A DNA stretch of 64,000 bases from Rhodomicrobium udaipurense JA643 (GCF_000636015.1 NZ_JFZJ01000006.1:1-64000); one strand, 5' to 3'; shown: positions 8,372-18,986, counted from the stretch's first letter. A program made the numbers and translations. The notes: generated by a model from the sequence alone, not told the origin.

Positions 8372-9961
8372 TTATGACTTCGCGATGGCGAGCCGTTCCG
8401 CGATCAGCGCGCGCGTGTTGTCGATGCCGTACGCCTTGATGAACGAGCCGAAGCGCGGCCCCGCGCTCTCGCCGAACAGCACCTCGTAAAGCGCCTTGAA
8501 CCAGTCGCGCAAATTCTCGAACGGGTGCGACTTGCCGACGTCGTAGACGATGCCCTGCAAGGCTTCGGCGTCGAGCGATGCGTCGGCGGAGGCAAGGCGT
8601 TCGCTCAGGTCGAGCATGGCGGCGCGTTCGAGATCGCTCGGCGCGCGATACACCTTGAACGGCTTCTCTTGCTCCTCGAAATAGCGGATCGCGAAGCCGA
8701 TCAGCCGGTCGAGCTCCGGAAAGTCTTCCGCGTTCGCTTCCGGCGCATAGTTCTTCACGAACTGCCAGAGGATGTCCTTCGTGTGGGCGTTGGACGCGCT
8801 GACGAGGTTGAGCAGCAGCCCGAAGGTTAACGGCACGCTATGTTGCGGCGGGGTGCCGCCATGGATGTGCCAGACGGCGTTTTCGATCTGCTTTTGCGGC
8901 GTTTCCTTATGGAATGCGCCGAGCAGGGTGAAATATTCGTCCACCGCCTTCGGAATGACGTCGAAGTGAAGCCGCTTCGCCGTCTTCGGCTTCTGGAACA
9001 TGTACAGCGAGAGGCTTTCCGGCGTGGCGTAGGCCAGCCATTCCTCTACCGCGATGCCGTTGCCCTTGGACTTCGAAATCTTCTGGCCCTGATCGTCGAG
9101 GAACAACTCGTAGTTGAAGCCCTCGGGCGGACGGCCGCCGAGCGCGCGCGCCACCTTCGACGAGAGTGTCACGCTGTCGATGAGATCCTTGCCCGCCATC
9201 TCGTAATCGACGCCGAGCGCGACCCAGCGCATGGCCCAATCGGCCTTCCACTGGCATTTCACATGGCCGCCGGTGACGAGGGTTTCGACGCGCTTGCCGG
9301 TGTCGGGATCGGTGTAAACGATGGTTCCGGCGGCGAGGTCGCGCGCCTCGATCGGCACTTGCAGCACCTTGCCCGAGTTCGGCGAGATCGGCAGGAAGGG
9401 CGAATAGGTGGCGCGGCGATCCGGGCCTAGCGTCGGCAAGATGATCGCCATAACGTCATCATAGACGGCGAGCATGCGAAGCAGCGTCTCGTCGAACATG
9501 CCGGAGCGATAGCACTCCGTCGCCGACAGGAACTCATACTGGAAGCCGAAGCTGTCGAGGAAGCTGCGCAGCCGGGCGTTGTTATGCGCGCCGAAGCTCG
9601 AATGCGTGCCGAACGGGTCGGGTACGGCGGTCAACGGCTTTTCGAGCGCGGCTTGCAGAAGCTCCTGGTTCGGCACGTTCGTCGGCACCTTGCGAAGCCC
9701 GTCCATATCGTCCGAGAAGCAGACGAGCCGCGTCTTCACGCCGGGCTTCAGCGCTTCGAGCGCGTGCCGCACCATCGACGTGCGCGCCACCTCGCCGAAC
9801 GTGCCGATATGCGGCAAGCCGGACGGGCCATAGCCCGTTTCGAACACGACTTCGCGCGCCGGGTCCGCCTTCTCAAGCCGTTTCAAGAGCTTGCGCGCCT
9901 CTTCAAAGGGCCATGCCTTGGAGGTGTGCGCAAGTTCGGCGAGGGTGTCGGCGGTGGTCAT
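8372..9961 (-). CDS. lysK: class I lysyl-tRNA synthetase
   Basis: A 529-residue class I lysyl-tRNA synthetase, the archaeal-type form also common in alphaproteobacteria. It charges tRNA-Lys. The HIGH-type motif is PHIGTFGE near residue 50 and the KMSKS-type motif is KISKSKGNG near residue 295. GHVKCQWKADWAMRW, GVDYEMAGKDL and LFLDDQGQKIS are further family segments. Length is normal. The ATG at 9961 gives the expected N terminus. No class II LysS is in the window. Confidence 0.96.
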   Translation of the reverse strand: MTTADTLAELAHTSKAWPFEEARKLLKRLEKADPAREVVFETGYGPSGLPHIGTFGEVARTSMVRHALEALKPGVKTRLVCFSDDMDGLRKVPTNVPNQELLQAALEKPLTAVPDPFGTHSSFGAHNNARLRSFLDSFGFQYEFLSATECYRSGMFDETLLRMLAVYDDVMAIILPTLGPDRRATYSPFLPISPNSGKVLQVPIEARDLAAGTIVYTDPDTGKRVETLVTGGHVKCQWKADWAMRWVALGVDYEMAGKDLIDSVTLSSKVARALGGRPPEGFNYELFLDDQGQKISKSKGNGIAVEEWLAYATPESLSLYMFQKPKTAKRLHFDVIPKAVDEYFTLLGAFHKETPQKQIENAVWHIHGGTPPQHSVPLTFGLLLNLVSASNAHTKDILWQFVKNYAPEANAEDFPELDRLIGFAIRYFEEQEKPFKVYRAPSDLERAAMLDLSERLASADASLDAEALQGIVYDVGKSHPFENLRDWFKALYEVLFGESAGPRFGSFIKAYGIDNTRALIAERLAIAKS

Positions 9962-10201
9962 GGGTCTCGGGTTTCGTGCTGACGGGATGTTCTGGGCAAA
10001 AGGTTGTCGGGCGGACTATGGAAAGCCGCGCCTGTTGCGTCAACCGCCATCGCATTGAACGCACAACAACACTGCTGCGCGAGGCAAGGGCAGGGCTTCG
10101 CCTTCACGGCTCGACGCGGTGTGGCGAAAACGCGGCACAAGCGGGCCTGATCCATGGTTTCGAAGCGTTGAACTCGGCTGCTGGCGCGCCATCTTTAGGC
10201 C

Positions 10202-10585
10202 ATGGCCGAGGACGATCCCATCCGCGAAACATGCGCCCCGCTCAGGCTCGAAGCGGTGCTTTACGCCTTGAGCGATCCTGTGCGGCTGCACATCGTGCGG
10301 AACCTCTCCGAACGCGGCGAACTCGCCTGCTTCGCGGCGGTCACGGGCCTCGATATCGCGAAGTCCACGCAATCCCATCACTACCGCGTCCTGCGTGAGG
10401 CGGGGATCATCGCGCAGCGTAAAGAAGGCGTGTGCTTCATCACGGCGCTTCGGCGCGGGGAAATCGACGCGCGCTTTCCGGGGCTTCTCGACGCCGTGCT
10501 CAGAAATATGGATACCTGCGCGGCCGCGAGGTCTCACGCGGAGCAATGCGGATCAGCGCCGGCAGAGGGCGATCCGTACGGCTGA
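10202..10585 (+). CDS. ArsR-family transcriptional regulator
   Basis: A 127-residue winged-helix regulator. The helix-turn-helix core is visible as LSDPVRLHIVRNL, then the TGLDIAKSTQSHHYRVLREAGII recognition segment and the wing KEGVCFI. No paired Cys metal site like that of ArsR/SmtB is obvious in the recognition helix, although the tail (CAAARSHAEQC) contains Cys and His. Its targets are unknown. It is transcribed divergently from lysK (240-base gap) and convergently to queE. Confidence 0.88.
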   Translation: MAEDDPIRETCAPLRLEAVLYALSDPVRLHIVRNLSERGELACFAAVTGLDIAKSTQSHHYRVLREAGIIAQRKEGVCFITALRRGEIDARFPGLLDAVLRNMDTCAAARSHAEQCGSAPAEGDPYG

Positions 10586-10620
10586 GGCGCCAGCTTGCGC
10601 GCCGCGATTTCACCGCAGCG

Positions 10621-11262
10621 CTAGCGGATGCCGACGAGCTTGTGCATCTGCATGGAAAGCCGCCATGGCGGGTTCGCCATGCAATAGCGGATGGCGGCCT
10701 CGATGTTATCGCGATGCTGCGGGCCGTCCATCGGCTGAAGGAAAAAGTGCTCGAACTTCAGCCGCTCGAAGAGCTGTGGCAGCGCGCCGGTCTGCGGATA
10801 GACGAGCTTCAGTTCGTTGCCCTCGCGCTGGGCGAGCGGCACGCCCGCCTTCGGGCTGATGCAGATCCAGTCGAGGCCGCGCGGTGCCGGGCGCGTTCCG
10901 TTCGACTCGATGGCCACGGTGAAGCCGCGCTTTTTCAGTGCATCGATCATCGGGGTGTCGAGTTGAAGCGTCGGCTCGCCGCCGGTGCAGACCACGTAGG
11001 GCGATGCGGTCTTGCCCTTCGTCAGCGAATTCCACATGCCGAGCACGATGTCGGCCAGTTGGTCGGCGGTCTCGAACTTGCCGCCATTCGGCCCGTCATA
11101 GCCGACGAAATCCGTATCGCAGAACCGGCAGAACGCCTTGCTCTTGTCCTTGTGCTGGCCGGTCCAGAGATTGCAGCCCGCGAAACGCAGGAAAACGGCC
11201 GCGCGGCCAACTTGCGCGCCTTCGCCCTGAAGCGTTGGAAAGATTTCCTTGACCGTGTACAT
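10621..11262 (-). CDS. queE: 7-carboxy-7-deazaguanine synthase
   Basis: A 213-residue radical SAM enzyme that contracts the ring of CPH4 to CDG in the queuosine/7-deazaguanine pathway. The cluster motif is the QueE variant C-x14-C-x2-C: GCNLW then CRFCDTDF. CTGGEPTLQ and the IESNGTRPAP segment are family marks. It starts 6 bases after the queC stop, so queC-queE form an operon; queD lies separately at 38.7 kb. Length is normal. Confidence 0.95.
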   Translation of the reverse strand: MYTVKEIFPTLQGEGAQVGRAAVFLRFAGCNLWTGQHKDKSKAFCRFCDTDFVGYDGPNGGKFETADQLADIVLGMWNSLTKGKTASPYVVCTGGEPTLQLDTPMIDALKKRGFTVAIESNGTRPAPRGLDWICISPKAGVPLAQREGNELKLVYPQTGALPQLFERLKFEHFFLQPMDGPQHRDNIEAAIRYCMANPPWRLSMQMHKLVGIR

Positions 11263-11268
11263 GCCGTC

Positions 11269-11997
11269 TTATTGTTGCGAAGCCACCATGTCGCGCCAGG
11301 CATAATAACCCTTGGCGCGAAGATCACAGGCTGGACACGTTCCGCATCCATAACCCCACTCGTGCCGGTGATCGCGATCGCCTTTGTAACAAGTGTGTGA
11401 ATGTTCTGCAACGATATCCACAAGTGGATTGCCGCCGAGCGCGTGCGTCATGGCCCAGGTTTCGGCCTTGGTGCGCCACATGAGCGGCGTCACGATGCGA
11501 AATTGCTCGTCCGTGCCGAGGTTTATAGCCGACGCCAGCGTCTGGAGCGTTTCGTCTCGGCAGTCGGGGTAGCCGGAATAGTCGGTCTGGCACATGCCGC
11601 CGACGAGGTCGCGGATGCCGCGTCGATAGCCGAGCGCGGCGGCTAGTGTGAAGAACAGGAGGTTTCGGCCCGGCACGAAGGTATTGGGCAGGCCGTTCGC
11701 GCCAAACGCGATCTCCGCGTCGGACGTCAGCGCCGTATCGCTCACCGCGCCGAGGATCGAAAGGTCGAGCACATGATCGGGGCCGAGCCGCGCCGCCCAT
11801 TCGGGCGAGAGCGCCGCCATGGCCTCGCGCAGCTTCGGACGGCATTCGAGTTCGACGCTGTGGCGTTGGCCGTAGGAGAAGCCCAGCGTTTCGACTTGCG
11901 CGTAATTCGTCAACGCCCAGGCAAGACAGACGGCGGAATCCTGCCCGCCTGACAGAAGAACAAGACTTTTCGTCGCGCTTTCGGGTGTACCTGTCAT
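11269..11997 (-). CDS. queC: 7-cyano-7-deazaguanine (preQ0) synthase
   Basis: A 242-residue ATP-dependent enzyme that turns CDG and ammonia into the nitrile preQ0. The PP-loop [10 protein letters not shown] is near residue 16, and the C-terminal zinc site is visible as HTCYKGD...[10 protein letters not shown]. Length is normal. The start at 11997 faces the enolase gene across a 104-base gap. Together with queE and queD it makes the pathway up to preQ0 present in the window. Confidence 0.96.
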   Translation of the reverse strand: MTGTPESATKSLVLLSGGQDSAVCLAWALTNYAQVETLGFSYGQRHSVELECRPKLREAMAALSPEWAARLGPDHVLDLSILGAVSDTALTSDAEIAFGANGLPNTFVPGRNLLFFTLAAALGYRRGIRDLVGGMCQTDYSGYPDCRDETLQTLASAINLGTDEQFRIVTPLMWRTKAETWAMTHALGGNPLVDIVAEHSHTCYKGDRDHRHEWGYGCGTCPACDLRAKGYYAWRDMVASQQ

Positions 11998-12020
11998 GCT
12001 AACCGATTAAACCGCTTTAA

Positions 12021-13382
<1,362 letters not shown>

Positions 13383-13438
13383 ATTGGCCTGCGTCAAATC
13401 GGACTTGATTAGACGCCGCGAAGACAACCGAAACTTAC

Positions 13439-13476
13439 AGCGTCCTGCCGAAGTGATTTACGGCACGACGCTGTAA
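13439..13476. repeat. imperfect CAGCGTC palindrome
   Basis: ACAGCGTCCTGCCG and CGGCACGACGCTGT form an imperfect inverted repeat around GTGATTTA in the gap after enolase. A diverged relative with GCCGTAAATCA and GGCACGACACTGT occurs near 17952-17990. Confidence 0.5.
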
Positions 13477-13547
13477 TTACCTATCCGCGTTCCAGTGCAC
13501 GGCTAAGCAGACACAGAAGTCTCGCGCTTTGTGAGATCTACGAACGC

Positions 13548-13577
13548 AAAAAAGGCGGCCAATCCGGCCGCCTTTTT
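13548..13577. terminator. bidirectional rho-independent terminator
   Basis: Stem GGCGGCC (13554-13560), loop AATCC, stem GGCCGCC (13566-13572), flanked by A6 on the left and T5 on the right. It works on both strands and separates eno from the convergent gene ending at 13580. Confidence 0.93.
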
Positions 13578-13579
13578 GT

Positions 13580-14716
13580 TTACTTCGTCTTCTTCTTTTC
13601 GGAGGGGGCCGGTTCAGCCGGCTCGGAAGCGGCTGTCGCCTCCCTGCCAGACGCATCGCCCTTGCCGTCGCCCTGCTCTGGGCCGTCCTCGCCCGGCTGT
13701 TTGGCGTCGAAGCAGGCGTAATATTTCGGCGCGTCGGTTTCCTTCGCCGCGCAATCGACGATCGGCTTCAGATCTTCGACATCGCCATAATACATGTAGG
13801 TCGTGATCGCGTAGCGAACTTCGCCGCTGGGATCGGAGCCGTAGCGGTCCATCTTGCCCTTCATGCTCGGTTCGACTTCGATCAGCGCGTCGCGAAGCGC
13901 ATCGCCCTCGATGAAATTGTCCGGCAACTGGTCGAAGGGGCCGTCGAAATAGTTGTTGAGCTGCGTATTGCCCATGAACACGCCGATGAGGATGCGGCGG
14001 TCGGCGAGTTTGTCCTTGTAGAACGCGAAACTCGTCCGGTGGCCGACCGTCACGCCGGGTATAGTCGCGTCTTCATATTGATCGACCTTCGGCGCATCGT
14101 TCAGCACGTAGAGGAACGTCTTCGACGGCTTGTTGAACACGAGGTCGAACTTCACGCCGGACTCGTCCCATATCGGACCGATATAGGTTTCGTCGTCTCG
14201 AACAACGCCCGGCGCGGGCTTCGTCTTCGACAGGTCGGGCAATTCGAACGCAACCGTCTTACCTTTGAACGTGACCGTGTAATGCAGCTTGTCGATCTGC
14301 TTTACGTCTACGCCGTCTTCCTTGCCAAGCTTCTTGTAGGAGGGATCGAGCGGCTTCCGCCAGAAGGCATATTCGGGGAAATAGGCGAAATGCACCTTCC
14401 CATCGAACTGGTCCCAAGCGTCGAAGCGGATATTGCCCGCATAGACGATGCCTTTATAGGGGAAGCTGAAATAATAATAGCTCTCGGTCGGATACACGAC
14501 TGCTTTTTCGGGCAGCGCCTCGAACACGGCCGCGAACACGGCATCGACATTGGCCATGTCGATCTTGGGCTCCTGCCGCGTCAGATCCTCGATGATCTGC
14601 TGGTTCGTGCGAAGCTTGAGCGTTGCGGCGTCAACGCCGGTTAACGGCGTAGCCAAAAGAAGTGTGGGGAAAACGCAGGCGAAAGCCTTGGAGAGGAATT
14701 GGCGGTAAGCCGTCAT
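13580..14716 (-). CDS. exported protein of unknown function
   Basis: A 378-residue protein with a typical Sec signal (FLSKAFACVFPTLLLATPLTGVDA, cleavage about residue 30). The mature part is rich in Tyr, Phe and Asp, has two or three Cys near its C terminus, and ends in a low-complexity tail of Glu, Pro, Ala and Lys (about 335-378). No domain is recognised. It is probably periplasmic or surface exposed. It is convergent with eno and shares its terminator; no operon partner is evident. Confidence 0.72.
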   Translation of the reverse strand: MTAYRQFLSKAFACVFPTLLLATPLTGVDAATLKLRTNQQIIEDLTRQEPKIDMANVDAVFAAVFEALPEKAVVYPTESYYYFSFPYKGIVYAGNIRFDAWDQFDGKVHFAYFPEYAFWRKPLDPSYKKLGKEDGVDVKQIDKLHYTVTFKGKTVAFELPDLSKTKPAPGVVRDDETYIGPIWDESGVKFDLVFNKPSKTFLYVLNDAPKVDQYEDATIPGVTVGHRTSFAFYKDKLADRRILIGVFMGNTQLNNYFDGPFDQLPDNFIEGDALRDALIEVEPSMKGKMDRYGSDPSGEVRYAITTYMYYGDVEDLKPIVDCAAKETDAPKYYACFDAKQPGEDGPEQGDGKGDASGREATAASEPAEPAPSEKKKTK

Positions 14717-14886
14717 GATAAAGCATCTCTTTTTCTTTCTCGGCAGCGCTAACTAACATTGCAATGCGGCGAGGAGGTGCGCGAACGGCAAACTGTAGTA
14801 AAATTAATGTTGATTGGAACTGATAGCTTTGAGCGGTGTTTTTCCGTAGACTCACCAACGTAACGATCACGAGAGGGAATTTTCTT

Positions 14887-15162
14887 ATGAAGGCATTTGC
14901 ATTTGCGGCCGCCATTACGTTCGGCGCGCTGTTTGGTCTTTCTGCCCAAGCCGCGCCGGCCTCGTCCTTGGCCCCGGTGCTTCAGGCCGAAGCCGTCGTG
15001 GCGGGCGCTACGGTGAAGGTGCAGCACTGGCGCTGGGGTTCGCGCGGCTTTCACAAGCGCGACCGTAGCCATTGGCGCGCCGGCTCGCGCGGTCCGCGTT
15101 GGGGTGGCCCCGGCTTCCACAATCGCGCGCGCAGCCATTGGCGCTGGGGTTCGCGCCGCTAG
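14887..15162 (+). CDS. small exported Trp/Arg/Gly-rich repeat protein (copy 1)
   Basis: A 91-residue protein with a signal peptide (cleavage after SAQA, about residue 22). The mature part ends in a very basic segment built from repeated HWRxGSR units (HWRWGSR, HWRAGSR, HWRWGSR) separated by FHKR/FHNR pieces. No family is recognised. A paralogue with the same layout lies 350 bases downstream. The ATG at 14887 has GAGAGGGA upstream. The Trp/His/Arg pattern could suit binding of metals, nucleic acid or envelope polymers, but the sequence decides none of these. Confidence 0.72.
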   Translation: MKAFAFAAAITFGALFGLSAQAAPASSLAPVLQAEAVVAGATVKVQHWRWGSRGFHKRDRSHWRAGSRGPRWGGPGFHNRARSHWRWGSRR

Positions 15163-15509
15163 GGCGAACCACGCCCGAATTGATGCATGCTTTGCAGTGT
15201 AAATAAACGCATAGCGATCTGATGACCTGCGGTTGAGCTCCTCGCTTGGCCGCGGGTTTTATTTTGCGCGGTTCCGAGTAACGCGCGAGCGGTGGCGACG
15301 CTCATGTCATTGATATTCCGAAAGAAAAAAAATAACATGTCGCTTGCTAAAGCGTCCAACAGGAATTCTGGCGAGGTTACGGTGCTTCTGTGACGGAACT
15401 CGCCGCTTTTCCTAAAAAAATTGTCATGGTCGCGGGGGCTGGATTTCTTTTTTGCATACCATATACTCAGTGTGCCGAGAAAAGGAGCGTTTAAATAGGG
15501 TCTGTTGAA
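15163..15509. other. intergenic region between the two WRWGS paralogues
   Basis: No gene is seen. The stretch is A/T-richer than its surroundings toward 15415-15500 and includes TATACT near 15471, a plausible -10 for the second paralogue. No terminator hairpin with a T-run follows the first paralogue. Confidence 0.4.
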
Positions 15510-15806
15510 ATGAAGAAATACGTCGTTGCGATTGCGGTCGCATGCACGGCTCTGTTTGGGGCGTCGGTGCAGGCTGCTCCCGTTTCTTCTCAAGCCTCGG
15601 TTATCCAGAGCGAAGTTGCGAAGGCCGACGCGGTGGTGAAGGTCCAGCACTGGCGTTGGGGTTCGGGCGGCTTTCATAACCGCGCCCGTAGCCATTGGCG
15701 CTGGGGTTCGCGCGGTCCTGGCTGGCGTGGCCCGGGTTGGGGTCCGCGCCCGGGTTGGGGCCATGGCCCCCGTCACAGCCATTGGCGCTGGGGCTCGCGC
15801 TGGTAG
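15510..15806 (+). CDS. small exported Trp/Arg/Gly-rich repeat protein (copy 2)
   Basis: A 98-residue paralogue of the gene at 14887. It has a signal peptide ending near VQAAP, a spacer with VVKVQHWRWGS as in copy 1, and a mature domain with three HWRWGS units, a GPGWRGPGWGPRPGWGHGP tract and a terminal HWRWGSRW. Copies 1 and 2 share the signal region style, the VKVQHWRWGS start of the repeat zone and the FHNRARSHWRWGS unit. Function is unknown. A strong terminator follows immediately, so it ends its transcript. Confidence 0.75.
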   Translation: MKKYVVAIAVACTALFGASVQAAPVSSQASVIQSEVAKADAVVKVQHWRWGSGGFHNRARSHWRWGSRGPGWRGPGWGPRPGWGHGPRHSHWRWGSRW

Positions 15807-15827
15807 CGCTACCCTGTTATCGCTTCG

Positions 15828-15857
15828 AACGGCCCTTTCGGGGGCCGTTTTCTTTTT
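15828..15857 (+). terminator. rho-independent terminator
   Basis: Stem AACGGCCC (15828-15835) pairs with GGGCCGTT (15842-15849) around a 6-base loop, followed by TTTCTTTTT. It ends the transcript of the second WRWGS gene. Confidence 0.88.
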
Positions 15858-16017
15858 GACTGGGCGGCGCGTTGACCTCCGCCGTTTGTCCGTGGCGGGT
15901 TGCGAAACCCCATCCGGCCCAACCAAGGCGATATCCCCGCACTTATCAACCTCCGGTAGGGCGGCGTTTGACAGCGAACGGCACTTGTGCAAGCTGACGC
16001 CAAGGCTTGTGCGCGGC

Positions 16018-16052
16018 CATGTAACCGCGCCTCAATCTCGCGCGGTTACATG
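16018..16052. promoter_or_regulatory. 13-bp perfect inverted repeat covering the exporter start codon
   Basis: CATGTAACCGCGC (16018-16030) and GCGCGGTTACATG (16040-16052) are exact complements separated by 9 bases. The right arm ends in the ATG (16050-16052) of the MsbA-like gene, and the left arm contains ATG-TAA. In RNA the start codon would be paired in a strong hairpin, and no ribosome site is visible before it. It could be a translational switch or an operator. Confidence 0.75.
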
Positions 16053-17897
16053 TCGAAACGTCCACAAAATCGTCCGGTCCATAAAAGCTCGTTCTGGCTC
16101 ATACGCCAGTTGTGGGCCGATCACGTCAGGAAATACCTCTGGCGGCTGGTCGGCGCCTTCATTCTGATTTCGATCCTCGCTGGCGTGACCGGCCTCTATC
16201 CCATCGTCATCAAATATTCCTATGACCTGCTCGCGAAGGGCGAGATGAACTATCTCTGGATGATCATGCTCGCCATGGTGGGGGTGACGGCGCTGAAGGG
16301 GCTGCTGGATTATCTGCAAGCGGTCTATACCAACCGAATCAGCATCACGCTTGGCCTCGACATGCAAAAGCGCCTCTACGCGCATCTCATGCAGGCCGAT
16401 TTCGCGCGGTTGAGCAGTGAGTCGCCCGGAAACCTCGTCACGCGCGTCAATGGCGATCTCGGAACCGTACAAAGCGCTATCATGGCGGTGTTCACGGTCG
16501 CGATTCGCGATGTGCTGACCGTCTTCTCCCTCGTTATCTCGATGCTCTATCTCGACTGGGTGATGACGCTCGTCATCTTGCTGTTCTATCCTCTGGCCGC
16601 TTTCCCCATCGCCCAGGTCGGGCGCATCGTGCGGAAATATGCCTCGCATGGCTGGGCGCAGATCGGCAACACGACCGCCGTGCTGATCGAGCATCTATCA
16701 TCGCTGCGGCTGATCAAGACTTACCGCCTCGAACAATATTCCTACGATCGCGTGAGCGACCAGCTTGAAAGAGCGGTGGATTTTCAGCGCAAGACCGTCC
16801 GCGTCAAGGCGGCGCTGAACCCGATACTCGAAGTTTTCGGCGGGCTTGCCGTCGCGGGTGTCGTTGGGCTCGCCGCTTACCGTATCTCGCAGGATTCGAA
16901 GACGGTCGGCGATTTCACCGGCTTCATCGCGGCGCTCCTCATGGCGGCGCAACCGATCCGCTCCTTCGGCAACCTCAACAACCGCATTCAGGAGGGGCTT
17001 GCCGCTGCCGAGCGCTTCTATCAGGTGCTTACCGAGAAGCCGAGCGTCGTCTCGCCGCCGGACGCCAAGCCGCTCACGCTCAGTGGGGGCGGCAGGATCG
17101 AGTTCGAGAATGTCTCGTTCTCGTATAATAATGACGGACGGAACGCGGTCCGGGATTTCTCGCTCACGATTGAACCGAACACGACAGTGGCGCTCGTCGG
17201 CAAGAGCGGCGCCGGCAAGTCTACGATTTTTAATCTCGTGCCGCGTCTCTACGATCCGCAGAGCGGCCGCATCCTGATTGACGGTCAGCACCTCCGCGAG
17301 GTCGAGGTCGAATCGATTCGCGATCAGATGGCGCTCGTGAGCCAAGACATCACCTTGTTCGATGACACGGTCGCGGCCAATATCGCGCTCGGCAGGCTTG
17401 ATGCGACGCACGACGAGATCCTGGCCGCCGCGAAGGCAGCCAACGCGCACGATTTCATAGAGCGATTGCCCGAGGGATACGACACGCGTCTGGGCGACCG
17501 GGGCATGCGTTTATCCGGCGGCCAGCGTCAGCGCGTGGCGCTCGCCCGCGCGATCTTGCGCGACGCACCCATTTTGCTGCTCGACGAAGCGACGAGCGCG
17601 CTCGACGCCGAATCAGAGCGGCTTGTGCAGGAAGCCCTCGCCAAGTTCAGCGAGTCGCGCACCACCCTCGTCATCGCGCATCGCCTTTCCACAGTGAAGA
17701 ACGCGGACATGATTTGCGTGATGGAGGATGGCTGCATCACCGAGAAGGGCACGCACGCCGAGCTTCTGGCGCGCGACGGCGATTACGCGCAGTTCTGCAA
17801 GTCGCAGATGCTCACGCCGGAAGATCAAGACTATGCGAAGCACATCGCGGCGGTTGGCGGAAAGCAGGAGAGGGCGTCGGAAGAGAGCGCGGCCTGA
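16050..17897 (+). CDS. MsbA-like ABC exporter
   Basis: A 615-residue half-transporter with a fused membrane domain (about 1-330, six helices) and ATPase domain (about 350-590). The ATPase has Walker A GKSGAGKS, signature LSGGQRQR, Walker B ILLLDEATSALD and an IAHRLST switch. Length and order match lipid A/phospholipid flippases of the MsbA type. The substrate is inferred from family likeness only. The ATG at 16050 gives the usual N terminus but lacks a ribosome site and lies in an inverted repeat; GTG 15987 would add 21 residues with no better site. Confidence 0.88.
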   Translation: MSKRPQNRPVHKSSFWLIRQLWADHVRKYLWRLVGAFILISILAGVTGLYPIVIKYSYDLLAKGEMNYLWMIMLAMVGVTALKGLLDYLQAVYTNRISITLGLDMQKRLYAHLMQADFARLSSESPGNLVTRVNGDLGTVQSAIMAVFTVAIRDVLTVFSLVISMLYLDWVMTLVILLFYPLAAFPIAQVGRIVRKYASHGWAQIGNTTAVLIEHLSSLRLIKTYRLEQYSYDRVSDQLERAVDFQRKTVRVKAALNPILEVFGGLAVAGVVGLAAYRISQDSKTVGDFTGFIAALLMAAQPIRSFGNLNNRIQEGLAAAERFYQVLTEKPSVVSPPDAKPLTLSGGGRIEFENVSFSYNNDGRNAVRDFSLTIEPNTTVALVGKSGAGKSTIFNLVPRLYDPQSGRILIDGQHLREVEVESIRDQMALVSQDITLFDDTVAANIALGRLDATHDEILAAAKAANAHDFIERLPEGYDTRLGDRGMRLSGGQRQRVALARAILRDAPILLLDEATSALDAESERLVQEALAKFSESRTTLVIAHRLSTVKNADMICVMEDGCITEKGTHAELLARDGDYAQFCKSQMLTPEDQDYAKHIAAVGGKQERASEESAA

Positions 17898-18224
17898 CGG
17901 TGCAATGAGGCTTTGCGCGGTTCGCTGAATGCGACGTTGTTCCGCTGCGGATTGAAGCGTCGCCGTAAATCAGACGCGGCACGACACTGTGGTTCGGTTG
18001 TCGATCAGCTTCCTTGCGTCAGGTCGAGTTCGATTTTACGCAGGCTTATCTGATGCGACGCGCGTCTTGTTGCGAACCCGCTATCCATTGCGATGCGCCC
18101 CCACGCATTGCACGAAGCGCGGTGCCGCCGCGTCTGACGCGGGTTGGACACGGGCCCGACAAGCCATGCCGGAGACAAAGACAACGGTTGCGGAAGCCGT
18201 TCGAACGCTGCCGCCCCGCCGCTT
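17898..18224. other. intergenic region after the exporter
   Basis: No gene is supported. It contains a diverged CAGCGTC-type palindrome near 17952-17990. Several short frames overlap here, but none shows a family resemblance or a ribosome site. Confidence 0.4.
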
Positions 18225-18986
18225 CTATTCCCGCTGGAGGGCGCGGTTGACCACGAAATTCGCCCAGTGGCTCGGCTTGAAGCCACGCTTGATCTCGCCC
18301 GGATCGTAGCGCGTCTCAACCCACTCGAAGAAGGTCATCGGCTCTTCCGTGTTGTCGGCGAGGTAGCGCTCGAAGAGATAATCGAGAACACCCGTCTCGG
18401 AACTTCGGATGTGTCCGAATTTGAGGCTGAGCTGTTTCGCGGCCTGCTCGATGGGCTGCCCCTCCTTCATATGTATCAACAGCGCGCTCATCATCCCGGC
18501 GCGATCCGCGCCCGACTTGCAGTGGAACAACACGGGATACTCGATCTCGTCGAAAAGCGCGCGCGCCTGCCGGATCACGTCGACCCGCGGAACCATTCGC
18601 GACTGGAGCTGAAAATTTATCAGCCGAATGCCATGACGCTCGCAGGCATTCGCTTCAAGCCGGTAGCTGCCGCAATCGCGCTCTCCACGCAGGTTGACGA
18701 CGGTCTTGATGCCCCGCTTCGCGAGCCACGCGATATGCGAGGGACTTGGCTGCGCGGAACGCCAAACGCCCGGCGCGATCTGATGCCGGTTCGAATAGAT
18801 CGAGCGGAAGAAGTGGTGATCCATGAAGAACAGGTCGAAATAGTCGAGCACATTGTTCGCTCGTCGCCTGATGCGTTCCGGCGCGCGCGCGTCGAGTTTA
18901 TGCCGCCAAAGACGGTATCTGCCGCCCATTGCCTTGGAATAGGGCTTCAGGAAGCGCTTGACGGAGCGGAACGGATTGAAGGCCAT
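18225..18986 (-). CDS. tyrosine / dual-specificity protein phosphatase family
   Basis: A 253-residue cysteine phosphatase. The active-site loop HCKSGADRAG (C-x5-R) is near residue 160, preceded by VVNLRGERD, as in bacterial DSP-like phosphatases. The substrate is unknown; relatives include phosphatidylglycerophosphate and phosphoprotein phosphatases. The ATG at 18986 has AGG upstream; a frame from 19073 would add 29 residues of doubtful sequence. It is followed (on its strand) by nothing close, and DUF486 lies just upstream on the same strand. Confidence 0.85.
   Translation of the reverse strand: MAFNPFRSVKRFLKPYSKAMGGRYRLWRHKLDARAPERIRRRANNVLDYFDLFFMDHHFFRSIYSNRHQIAPGVWRSAQPSPSHIAWLAKRGIKTVVNLRGERDCGSYRLEANACERHGIRLINFQLQSRMVPRVDVIRQARALFDEIEYPVLFHCKSGADRAGMMSALLIHMKEGQPIEQAAKQLSLKFGHIRSSETGVLDYLFERYLADNTEEPMTFFEWVETRYDPGEIKRGFKPSHWANFVVNRALQRE

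Noticed and set aside
15159-15992. 277-codon minus-strand frame over the WRWGS paralogues
   Set aside because: It is a shadow of the two small genes and their repeats; its only striking feature, Pro/Thr/Arg richness, follows from their codons.
15987-16049. GTG start giving 21 extra residues to the MsbA-like exporter
   Set aside because: No ribosome site and no resemblance of the extension to the family; kept only as an alternative.
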